DNA of 59,143 nt. Origin: Bacteroidales bacterium (lineage in GTDB: Bacteria; Bacteroidota; Bacteroidia; Bacteroidales; Marinilabiliaceae). Under the pieces are notes generated by a model. That model saw nothing but the letters and a program-made list of their open reading frames with translations. It was not told the origin of the DNA and did not search any database. The position numbers and the translations under genes were made by a program. This document shows positions 29,335 to 37,427 of the stretch, piece by piece. How positions within the stretch are numbered: position 1 is the stretch's first letter; each line of letters opens with the position of its first letter. The stretch is taken from assembly GCA_017539645.1 (NCBI GenBank), contig JAFYCM010000028.1:1-59143 (forward strand). Direction: 5' to 3'.

Positions 29335-30633
29335 ATGTCCGTAAATAGAGAAATTCTTCGTTTGGCAGTACCCAATGTGGTGTCGAATCTTACGGTGCCA
29401 CTGCTTGGCTTGGCCGACGTAGCTATTGCGGGCCGCATAGGTAGCGATGTTGCCATCGGCGCACTCTCTGTAGGCACTATGGTTTTCAACCTCGTCTATT
29501 GGAATTGCGGATTCTTGCGTATGTCCACAAGCGGACTGACGGCGCAGAGTTTTGGCGCACAACATTGGGTTGAATGCAAGCGGCTATTGGTTCGCAGCAT
29601 AGCTATGGCATTGGCTCTCGCATTGGCATTGTTACTTATTCGCAACCCACTGACGCACATATCTCTACGTATTATCGATGGCGATACCGATGTGCTTGCT
29701 TTGGCGCTGCGCTACCTCAACATTCGATGGTTTTCCGCGCCTGCCGACATTGCTCTTTTTGCCTTCAATGGCTGGTTCATAGGTATGCAAGATTCGCGCA
29801 CGCCAATGGTTATTGCCATCGTTGGAAACCTTATAAATATTGGGCTAAACATATTTTTGTCGATCCACTTAGGTTGGGGCATCGAAGGCATAGCTACGGC
29901 AACGGTTGTTGCGCAATATCTGTCGGTGATTATGGCGCTGAGCGTATTTCTGTGGCGCTACTCTCACCGCTTGGGACGCATCTCGCTGGGTGACTGCTTC
30001 GATAGCAATTCTATGCGACGCTTCTTCAGCGTGAATGGTCACATTTTTCAACGTTCGCTTTGCATCGTGACAGCATTTTTCATACAGACTTCCGTTTCTT
30101 CGCGTTTCGGCGCTACTACGCTGGCTGCCAACGCATTGCTAATGCAACTTTTCACGCTTTTTAGCTACTTGCAAGATGGTCTTGCCTACGCAGCCGAAGC
30201 CCTTTGCGGACGCTATCTCGGTGCGCACGATTTTATTCGATTACGCAGCGTGGTTAAACGTCTTGCGCTAATAGGCGGCGTGGTTATGGTGCTTTATGGC
30301 GTTGTTTATGCCGTAGCGTGGCGACCAGTGCTGATGTTTTTCGAACCTACCCAAGCAGTGCTTGACGTAGCCTCGCATTACATTGGTTGGGCAATTGCCG
30401 TTCCGCTTGTTGGCACTTTGGCGTTCTTGCTCGATGGCGTACTTATTGGCGCCACTCAAGTTCGCACGCTGCGCAACTGCACATTCATTGCACTCGCATC
30501 ATACGTATGTATGCTCGCCATAACTATTCCAACCATCGGGAACACTGGCATTTGGGTTTCGTTTCTCATATTTATGTTTATGCGCGGCGCGCTGCTTGTG
30601 AAACCAACGTACAAAATGACCTCTGGAAATTGA
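29335..30633 (+). CDS. MATE-family efflux transporter (DinF-like)
   Basis: A 432-residue inner-membrane protein with about 12 hydrophobic segments. The opening ILRLAVPNVVSNLTVPLLGLADVAIAG and the repeat-like second half fit the MATE fold; the subtype resembles DinF more than NorM. Exports small cationic or organic compounds using a sodium or proton gradient; the substrate cannot be read from sequence. It begins 32 bases after the YgiQ-family gene and may be cotranscribed with it. Confidence 0.88.
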   Translation: MSVNREILRLAVPNVVSNLTVPLLGLADVAIAGRIGSDVAIGALSVGTMVFNLVYWNCGFLRMSTSGLTAQSFGAQHWVECKRLLVRSIAMALALALALLLIRNPLTHISLRIIDGDTDVLALALRYLNIRWFSAPADIALFAFNGWFIGMQDSRTPMVIAIVGNLINIGLNIFLSIHLGWGIEGIATATVVAQYLSVIMALSVFLWRYSHRLGRISLGDCFDSNSMRRFFSVNGHIFQRSLCIVTAFFIQTSVSSRFGATTLAANALLMQLFTLFSYLQDGLAYAAEALCGRYLGAHDFIRLRSVVKRLALIGGVVMVLYGVVYAVAWRPVLMFFEPTQAVLDVASHYIGWAIAVPLVGTLAFLLDGVLIGATQVRTLRNCTFIALASYVCMLAITIPTIGNTGIWVSFLIFMFMRGALLVKPTYKMTSGN

Positions 30634-30853
30634 ATCTCGACGGATGTCAATTGAGTTTTTTGCGCCTTCGTTGGTTAATTCTGAGAGAGTTCTGTGGTTA
30701 ATTCTGATTTTCAATTTACATTTGCTAACGTTTTCCTCAGGTATTGAGTGCAAGGTTATTATAACTAAGACGATACCATTCCGCTTTAGATAATTCCTCC
30801 AAACCTGAGTAAAGCCATCTTGTAGCTAAACCTTTTATTTCCAAATACTAACA

Positions 30854-31507
30854 ATGAACAAAAAACGTATTCTATTGTTACTGATGTTGTGGGTAATGGC
30901 CCTTTCAGCATCGCAGACGGCTTTTGCCGAAGAGACTGTAACCAAAGTAAAGTACCCCGTAAAAGGCTACCGAAATTTCTGGGAAATTGGCGTTTCGCCA
31001 GACGTTTTCAAAGTATTTTCCTCCGATAGTGAAACTAATGCTGTTGATGTCCAAATATTCACAATGATTCATGGTTGCCAAATCATACCGCAATTGTTTG
31101 TAGGTATTGGCAATACGTTCGAATTTCAACTACTCAACTTCAATAATAAGAAGAACACGAAAGACAAGGATTTTGACTATTTAGTATTCAATACGTTTTT
31201 CTCTGTTCGTTATGATATTTTTCAATATAAAATAACGCCATACGTAGAGGGACGAATTGGCCGTAGAGACTATCTTGACTTGAGAACATCAAAACCGAAC
31301 AAACTTTATATCGCCCCAATAGTTGGTGTGAGATTACGCCATTTCAATTTGGGCGTTTCTCTTGAAACAGCAACTGTTGATCCAAACATAGAAGAATCAG
31401 TGTGGTATGGCATGCCGGAAACACACTATTATCATGTGAAAAAGACATTCTTTTACCCAGCATTTCACATGAGTTTCGATTTTGGCGCTCGTCGCCTCGA
31501 GCAATAA
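30854..31507 (+). CDS. Predicted outer-membrane beta-barrel protein, unknown function
   Basis: A 217-residue secreted protein with a clear signal peptide (about 1-25, ending TAFAEE). The rest alternates short beta-strand-like stretches with aromatic girdle residues (GYRNFWEIGVSPDVFKVF, NTFFSVRYDIFQYKITPYVEG, PIVGVRLRHFNLGVSLETA, FHMSFDFG), as small outer-membrane barrels do. I do not recognise the family. The gene following by 28 bases encodes a lipoprotein, so the two may form a surface pair. Confidence 0.6.
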   Translation: MNKKRILLLLMLWVMALSASQTAFAEETVTKVKYPVKGYRNFWEIGVSPDVFKVFSSDSETNAVDVQIFTMIHGCQIIPQLFVGIGNTFEFQLLNFNNKKNTKDKDFDYLVFNTFFSVRYDIFQYKITPYVEGRIGRRDYLDLRTSKPNKLYIAPIVGVRLRHFNLGVSLETATVDPNIEESVWYGMPETHYYHVKKTFFYPAFHMSFDFGARRLEQ

Positions 31508-31535
31508 CATAATTATGATTCAAAAGAGACAGAAT

Positions 31536-32960
31536 ATGAATAGATATAAAATAGCCGCAGCTTCTATATTCACAATGGCAATGGTGTGCTTCACTTCGTG
31601 CGAAGATGAAGTCGAAATCGTTTGGATTCCTGAAAATATGGGCGCAACGTATACTGAAGAAGGTTATAATGGAACTATATATCACAGTATAAAAGGATTA
31701 AATGGTAAAACCATTTCAGATCTAACCGAAATACATATCGTTGCAAGAACTCAAAATGACTTTTGGGATTCTGGAATTTCTTCAGGTATTGATGTAAAGT
31801 ACGGCATTGTTGGTGGCGATACTTTGCGTGCCGACAATATAAATGAGCTAACAATCAATCTCGACCAACCACTCGAGGAGTATTTCATTCATTCACAATC
31901 GTTTGGCGTCGACGGAGAGGGCAATAAATACTACGTATCGGAGCCAGAAATAGTGCATTTTTACTATGTACCAAACATAAAATTCAATTTATCTCGCGAC
32001 TTCGATAGCGGCAAATATGCAACAACAATAAAGTGGAACATTGACCTTTCCAGAAAAGTTGCGTATAGCGATAGTTACTATGGTTACTATGATGTAGCTA
32101 TTCCATTGTCGGACGACAAGCGCAAGCAAATAGGCATTACTATAGATATTACGTCGGACGAGGCCCCTTGCGATGCTAAACCTATAACGCTCACTGGCGA
32201 TGTAGATTCGATATACGTAACTAAAAACTTCGGCAATAGTACGTTCTTCACTAAACATACGGTATACGACACTATCAACGGCTACAATAGCTATATGTAT
32301 GAGGAGGCTTATAGGTATACATTCAATGTAAATGTGAAGATTCCTGTAGGAAGCAAAACGATAGAATTGTCCAAAACCATAAAATCTATACTCATAGACA
32401 AAGACCAGTATGCTATTGACGATGAACTAAACATCTACAACATTGTGAAAATTGGCAACGATGTCTGGACTATAGATAATTACAGAGGCGAAAAGGTTTC
32501 TCACTCATTGTCTTTTTATGAGAAATACGCAAATGCTGGCTTCTATTTTTATAGTGATTACGGGAGCATAAACGAGCACATTATCAATGGTTATCACGTA
32601 GCCACCGAAAGCGATTGGAAGAATATGGAATCATATTTGGGAATGAAGTATACGGAGAAATACGATATTCCAAACTATAGCAAGGTGTTCAAAGGAGACG
32701 ACGTGACCACTTATGCAGACTATTTTGCGAAGAACATTCCTTGGCACGTTTTCGACCCTGACCACGGATATGCAGATCGTGAAATGATGGACAAATATCC
32801 ATTCTCATTCCACGTACATTACGCAGGCTCTTCCTATTGCGAAGATTTGGCATCATTTGCGTCAAATGGAGGCTACCCTCGCGTTATATCTAAAAAATAT
32901 AAGAGTATGTGTAGAGGCTTCATGACCGCCAATAACGTACGTTTGGTAAAAAACAGATAA
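31536..32960 (+). CDS. Lipoprotein with C-terminal FISUMP-like domain
   Basis: A 474-residue predicted lipoprotein. The start at 31536 is chosen because it gives the signal MNRYKIAAASIFTM and lipobox VCFTSC (C22); an earlier start would overlap the upstream gene. The first two thirds (about 30-300) look like beta-sandwich repeats of no known family. The last third (about 305-474) resembles the Fibrobacter succinogenes major paralogous domain: IGNDVWTIDNYRGE, NGYHVATESDWKNMESYLG, and the final MTANNVRLVKNR. Such domains occur in surface proteins of Bacteroidetes; their function is unknown. Confidence 0.6.
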   Translation: MNRYKIAAASIFTMAMVCFTSCEDEVEIVWIPENMGATYTEEGYNGTIYHSIKGLNGKTISDLTEIHIVARTQNDFWDSGISSGIDVKYGIVGGDTLRADNINELTINLDQPLEEYFIHSQSFGVDGEGNKYYVSEPEIVHFYYVPNIKFNLSRDFDSGKYATTIKWNIDLSRKVAYSDSYYGYYDVAIPLSDDKRKQIGITIDITSDEAPCDAKPITLTGDVDSIYVTKNFGNSTFFTKHTVYDTINGYNSYMYEEAYRYTFNVNVKIPVGSKTIELSKTIKSILIDKDQYAIDDELNIYNIVKIGNDVWTIDNYRGEKVSHSLSFYEKYANAGFYFYSDYGSINEHIINGYHVATESDWKNMESYLGMKYTEKYDIPNYSKVFKGDDVTTYADYFAKNIPWHVFDPDHGYADREMMDKYPFSFHVHYAGSSYCEDLASFASNGGYPRVISKKYKSMCRGFMTANNVRLVKNR

Positions 32961-32988
32961 TTCGTAAGCATAACGTTGCAAAACGGCG

Positions 32989-33022
32989 ATGGCTGTCACA
33001 TCAACTGTGGCGGCCATTTTTG
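32989..33022 (+). terminator. Rho-independent terminator after the FISUMP lipoprotein gene
   Basis: ATGGCTGTCAC (32989-32999) pairs with GTGGCGGCCAT (33007-33017), including two G-U pairs, around a 7-base loop, followed by TTTTTG. Confidence 0.75.
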
Positions 33023-33121
33023 TTGCGAGCCAGCAAACTTTCATCAAAAGTTCGTTTGTCGATTGCATAATCCGCAAAACAACGCCAAATTTGCTTTATA
33101 CATAAATTAATACTTAGCACA

Positions 33122-34282
33122 ATGGACACATCTATTAGCAAGACGATACAATACGTAGGCGTTGACGATTTAGACATCGACCTATTTGAAAATCAATACA
33201 TAGTGCCAGAAGGTATGTCGTATAACTCATACCTCATTACCGACGAGAAGACGGTTCTTATGGACACCGTAGACGCCAGAAAATCAGCAGAATGGGAAGC
33301 CAACGTAGCCAAGGCGCTCGGTGGCAAAAAACTCGACTATTTGGTGGTGCTGCACGTAGAGCCCGACCACTCGGCTAACATCGTAAACATTCTCATTAAA
33401 CATCCTGAATGTCAGTGCATTTGTTCGGAGAGAGCCGTACCACTATTGAACCAATTCTTCCCAACGTTCGACTTCTCAAGCCGCATAATTACGAAGAAAG
33501 ATGGCGAAACGCTCGAATTGGGCAGCCACAAGTTGACGTTCTTCACCGCAGCAATGGTGCATTGGCCAGAAGTTTTGGTTGCATACGAATCGTCAGAGAA
33601 GGTGCTCTTCAGTGCCGATGCGTTCGGTAAGTTTGGCGCTCTGCAAAACGAAACCGACGATTGGGCTTGCGAGGCTCGCCGCTACTACTTCAACATAGTT
33701 GGTAAATATGGCGTGCAAGTGCAATCGGTACTAAAAAAATTGGCAGGACTCGACATTCAGACCATCTGCGCACTCCACGGACCAATATTGAAGGAGAATC
33801 TCGCATACTACATAAATCTATACGACACTTGGAGCAGCTATCGTGCTGAGACTGAAGGAGTTTTTGTGGCGCACAGTTCACTTCACGGCAACACGTCGAA
33901 AGCTGCACTTGCACTCGTAGATATGCTTCGCGCCGAGGGTCTCAAAGTAGCCGAAAGCGACATCTGCCGCGCCGACCTTGCCGAAGTTATAGAGGACGCA
34001 TTCCGCTACGACCGCATAGTTTTCGCCGCGCCCACCTACGATGGCGGTCTTATGCCTATTATGGAGACGTTGCTCGCTCACCTGAAAGCTAAAGGCTACC
34101 GCAACAAGAAGGTTGGCCTGATAGAGAACGGCTCGTGGGCTCCACAATCGGCCAGACTGATGCGCGCAACGCTCGAAACAATGAAGGACATAACCATTGT
34201 AGAGCCAGTAGTTACGCTACGTTCTACCATGAAAGAGACTGATAAAGAGGCACTTGCAGCACTCGCTAAAGCTTTGAAATAG
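33122..34282 (+). CDS. Flavodiiron protein (A-type flavoprotein, O2/NO reductase)
   Basis: A 386-residue cytoplasmic enzyme reducing O2 to water or NO to N2O, protecting anaerobes. The N-terminal metallo-beta-lactamase-like domain (about 1-245) carries the diiron ligands in H78-x-E80-x-D82-H83 (LHVEPDH), a His in MVHWPEV, an Asp in LFSADAFG and a His in ALHGPIL. The C-terminal flavodoxin-like domain (about 250-386) has the FMN loop AHSSLHGNTSKAA and the segment APTYDGGLMP. No rubredoxin is fused. It is preceded by a terminator and so probably has its own promoter. Confidence 0.92.
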   Translation: MDTSISKTIQYVGVDDLDIDLFENQYIVPEGMSYNSYLITDEKTVLMDTVDARKSAEWEANVAKALGGKKLDYLVVLHVEPDHSANIVNILIKHPECQCICSERAVPLLNQFFPTFDFSSRIITKKDGETLELGSHKLTFFTAAMVHWPEVLVAYESSEKVLFSADAFGKFGALQNETDDWACEARRYYFNIVGKYGVQVQSVLKKLAGLDIQTICALHGPILKENLAYYINLYDTWSSYRAETEGVFVAHSSLHGNTSKAALALVDMLRAEGLKVAESDICRADLAEVIEDAFRYDRIVFAAPTYDGGLMPIMETLLAHLKAKGYRNKKVGLIENGSWAPQSARLMRATLETMKDITIVEPVVTLRSTMKETDKEALAALAKALK

Positions 34283-34330
34283 TGTGTTTACATACAAACA
34301 ATTAAGAGTCTGATACTAAGAAGATAAAAC

Positions 34331-34786
34331 ATGTATACAAAAGAAGAGGCTCAACTGATGCGCCACGAGTTTTGGCACAAGATGGAGAGCAAAACGCGCC
34401 GACTGCCTGGGCAGAAAGGCAAGCCCAAGAAGTGGATTAGCGACCGCACTGGTGTGCGCGGGCTCGACTTGCGCTTCGACGTGAATCGCGACTTTGCCAT
34501 GGTGGCTATGGAGATTTCGCGTCGTGCCGAGGAACATGCCGCTTCGCTTTGGACGAAAATGGAATCGTGCAAAAAACTTTTCGAATCGCATTTTGAAGCA
34601 CCTGTAATATGGGATTTCAACTACGTGAAAGAGGCAGGCGACGTGGTAGCGCGTATTTATGTGAGAACCGAGGGCAACATCTACGACCGCGAAAAATGGT
34701 CGGATATGATTCATTTCCTCATCGATAATATGATCCGTCTCGAAGAGGCTTTCGGCGAACTAAAAGACTACCTCGAGAACTTCTAA
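34331..34786 (+). CDS. DUF4268-family protein
   Basis: A 151-residue cytoplasmic protein matching the DUF4268 pattern: LMRHEFWHKMESKTR near the start, LRFDVNRDFAMVAMEIS in the centre, and a C-terminal EKWSDMIHFLIDNMIRLEEAF helix. DUF4268 often occurs in or near DNA-binding and nuclease-like proteins but has no proven role. It sits 48 bases after the flavodiiron gene and 18 bases before trkH, with no link to potassium transport that I can see. Confidence 0.75.
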   Translation: MYTKEEAQLMRHEFWHKMESKTRRLPGQKGKPKKWISDRTGVRGLDLRFDVNRDFAMVAMEISRRAEEHAASLWTKMESCKKLFESHFEAPVIWDFNYVKEAGDVVARIYVRTEGNIYDREKWSDMIHFLIDNMIRLEEAFGELKDYLENF

Positions 34787-34804
34787 CTCACTGAGAATCA
34801 AACA

Positions 34805-36694
34805 TTGGACATTCGCAGCAAAATACTCGAAATTTCCAGAAAAGCGGTAGGCGTAGCAAGGAGAATCAGCCAAATAAACTATCGGCAGATTTTCAATTTA
34901 GTTCGTTACCGCTTGCGTCTTTTCTACAACAAGGCTCGCCAGAATGCGCTCCGCACCATCGACACATTCACAATCTTGGCTGCGTTGTGGAGCATCTTGA
35001 ACATCATTTTCCAAGTTGGTTTTAGCGCATCGCCCGAACTGCAAGATTCGCTTTTCGACATCAACAAAGGCTGTGTTATCTTCTTCGGCATCGTCATGGT
35101 GCTGAAACTCATCGACTCCATTTCGCCTGCTGGCAATACGCGTTTCTCGTCGTATCTTCTTATATATCCGCTCATTACGTGGGCATATATTTATAGTATG
35201 ACGGCGTCGAGCATTTCGCCACAACTGCAAGCGTTTCTGAACCATAAGTACGTGCTTAGCTTCGTGCTGCTTGTGCTGTCGGTGAACGAGATGTCGCGCC
35301 TTGGTCTGTCGCTACTCGGGCGGCGAACTAATCCAACGATAATGTTCGTGGGCAGCTTCATAGTATTTATAGTTATCGGCACTGCCCTACTGCTACTTCC
35401 GCGCAGCCACGATGGCACGCTCACTTTCTTCGATGCGCTATTCACCTCTACATCATCAGTCTGTGTATCAGGACTTTCCGTAATAGATATTTCGCAGCAT
35501 TTGACCTTCTTTGGGCAGTGCGTAGTGCTTGGTTTGGTGCAAGTTGGCGGCATTGGTGTGATGACATTCACTTGTTTCTTTGCGCTGTCCATCACGCGCG
35601 GTTCCATGCAGAACAACCTTGTTATCAAGGACTTAATCAGTGCCGACAGCATGAGCAGCATACTTATGACACTCATACGTATTATGTATGTAACATTCAT
35701 AATAGAAGCTGCGTGCACATGGCTACTCTACAACGAATTTGCTGCACAGATGCCCACAAGCGACAGCCGCGATATACTCTTCGTATCGGTATTTCACGCC
35801 GTTTCGGCATTCTGCAACGCCGGCATCTCGTGCCTCCCCGATGGCATGTGCAACGCCACCATCGTCGACTGCCGCGCCATTCAGTGGATTGTGGCGTGCA
35901 CGGTGATTTTCGGTGGCATGGGTTTTCCAATGCAGACGAGCGTCATAAATTGGATAAAACACAAGTTAGGAAACCTCATAAACAGCCTATTACACCGCCA
36001 TCAGCGCATGCGCTACCGCTCGCACTTGATAAACGCCAACGCCAAATTGGCTGTATATACGCACCTCATTTTGGTGGGCGTAGGCATAATAGTGTTCCTA
36101 CTTACCGAAAACCGATTCACGCAAGAAGGCGACTCGTTTTTCGACCGCCTGACAAAATCGCTATTTATGTCGGTTTCGGCGCGAACAGTGGGCTACAACA
36201 TCGTACCTATTGAGGCGCTGAGCCCCATCTCACTTGCCTTCACCATAATGCTTATGTGGATTGGCTGCGCACCAATGTCGACTGGTGGCGGCATAAAAGT
36301 CACCACTTTCGCAATATGTATGCTCAACATACGTAACGTGCTCGTAGGCCGCGACAGCATTGAGATTTTTGGTCGCCGTATTGCGCCGCAATCTATTCGC
36401 AAAGCCTTCGCAGTGGCTATAATTACGCTGGGCTTCGTAGCGTTGGTAACTATATCGCTAAAGGTTTGCGCGCCCGAAATACGTATTTCGCACCTGCTGC
36501 TCGAAGCCAGTTCGGCTATATGTACTGCCGGCATCAGCCTTGGCGTGACGCCTGAACTCAACACGGCTGGGCGCATTATAATTATGCTAAGCATGTTCAT
36601 CGGACGTATCGGCGTCATGGCGTTCTTGCTATGCTTCTTCACTCCAAAGAAGAAATTGCGCTATAGCTATCCGCAAGAAGAGATAATGATATAA
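34805..36694 (+). CDS. trkH: TrkH/KtrB-family potassium uptake channel subunit
   Basis: A 629-residue inner-membrane protein that passes K+ under control of the TrkA-like subunit encoded next. Two N-terminal membrane-helix groups precede four pore repeats with selectivity-filter-like motifs (TSTSSVCVSGLS, SAFCNAGISC, SARTVGYN, SSAICTAGISLG). The start is a TTG at 34805: no ATG lies in frame after the upstream stop, and the next in-frame Met is deep in the protein. Gene spacing to trkA is 35 bases. Confidence 0.9.
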   Translation: MDIRSKILEISRKAVGVARRISQINYRQIFNLVRYRLRLFYNKARQNALRTIDTFTILAALWSILNIIFQVGFSASPELQDSLFDINKGCVIFFGIVMVLKLIDSISPAGNTRFSSYLLIYPLITWAYIYSMTASSISPQLQAFLNHKYVLSFVLLVLSVNEMSRLGLSLLGRRTNPTIMFVGSFIVFIVIGTALLLLPRSHDGTLTFFDALFTSTSSVCVSGLSVIDISQHLTFFGQCVVLGLVQVGGIGVMTFTCFFALSITRGSMQNNLVIKDLISADSMSSILMTLIRIMYVTFIIEAACTWLLYNEFAAQMPTSDSRDILFVSVFHAVSAFCNAGISCLPDGMCNATIVDCRAIQWIVACTVIFGGMGFPMQTSVINWIKHKLGNLINSLLHRHQRMRYRSHLINANAKLAVYTHLILVGVGIIVFLLTENRFTQEGDSFFDRLTKSLFMSVSARTVGYNIVPIEALSPISLAFTIMLMWIGCAPMSTGGGIKVTTFAICMLNIRNVLVGRDSIEIFGRRIAPQSIRKAFAVAIITLGFVALVTISLKVCAPEIRISHLLLEASSAICTAGISLGVTPELNTAGRIIIMLSMFIGRIGVMAFLLCFFTPKKKLRYSYPQEEIMI

Positions 36695-36729
36695 TACACT
36701 ATAATCCAACAAGTTAATACATACTTACA

Positions 36730-37413
36730 ATGAAGTTCATCATAATAGGATTAGGAAATTTCGGCTCGAACCTTGGCTTGCGTCTCTGCGACGACGGCCA
36801 CGAAGTGATAGGCATCGACGTGCACGAAAATATTGTTGAGGAACTCAAAGACAAGCTCACCAACACCGTCTGCATGAACAGCACCGACGAGGTTTCGCTG
36901 CGTTCGCAACCCATCTTGGAGGTCGATGCGGTGATTGTTGCCATTGGCGAAGACTGGGGCGCTTCGGTACAGACTGCGGCGCTGCTCAAAGAACTCAACG
37001 TGAAGCGCGTCATCGGGCGTTCGCTCTCGGCTCTGCACACCAAAGTGCTACGCGGTCTCGACATTCACGAGATTGTTAACCCCGAGGAGGAGGCAGCCAA
37101 CTCCATCGCCAATCGCATTGTGTCGACTAAAATCCACAACTCGTTCAACCTCAACGAGAATCACTCGGTTTGCGAAATCGACATACCCAATGACCTCGTG
37201 CAGCAAACCGTGGCAGCCGTCGATCTAAAGAAGAATTTCGACCTCACACTCGTGGCTATAAAACACGAAAATGAGCAAAGCAACATAATCAGCAAACTGC
37301 GCAAACAGTGGGCTATACGCGAAGAAAATTTATCAGAATACCGTTTCATGGCAGGTGACCGCATTGTGGTAATTGGTGATATGAAGAACGTAGAACGCCT
37401 CGTGGGCAGATAA
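36730..37413 (+). CDS. trkA: TrkA/KtrA-family potassium uptake regulatory subunit
   Basis: A 227-residue cytoplasmic protein that gates the TrkH channel on nucleotide binding. An N-terminal RCK Rossmann domain has GLGNFG (7-12) and the acidic residue D30 region of EVIGIDVHE. A C-terminal RCK_C domain (about 140-225) holds ENHSVCEIDIPNDL and YRFMAGDRIVVIGD. The single RCK pair fits the KtrA-type half-length protein rather than the doubled TrkA of enterobacteria. It is in one operon with trkH. Confidence 0.93.
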   Translation: MKFIIIGLGNFGSNLGLRLCDDGHEVIGIDVHENIVEELKDKLTNTVCMNSTDEVSLRSQPILEVDAVIVAIGEDWGASVQTAALLKELNVKRVIGRSLSALHTKVLRGLDIHEIVNPEEEAANSIANRIVSTKIHNSFNLNENHSVCEIDIPNDLVQQTVAAVDLKKNFDLTLVAIKHENEQSNIISKLRKQWAIREENLSEYRFMAGDRIVVIGDMKNVERLVGR

Positions 37414-37427
37414 ATATTTACATACGT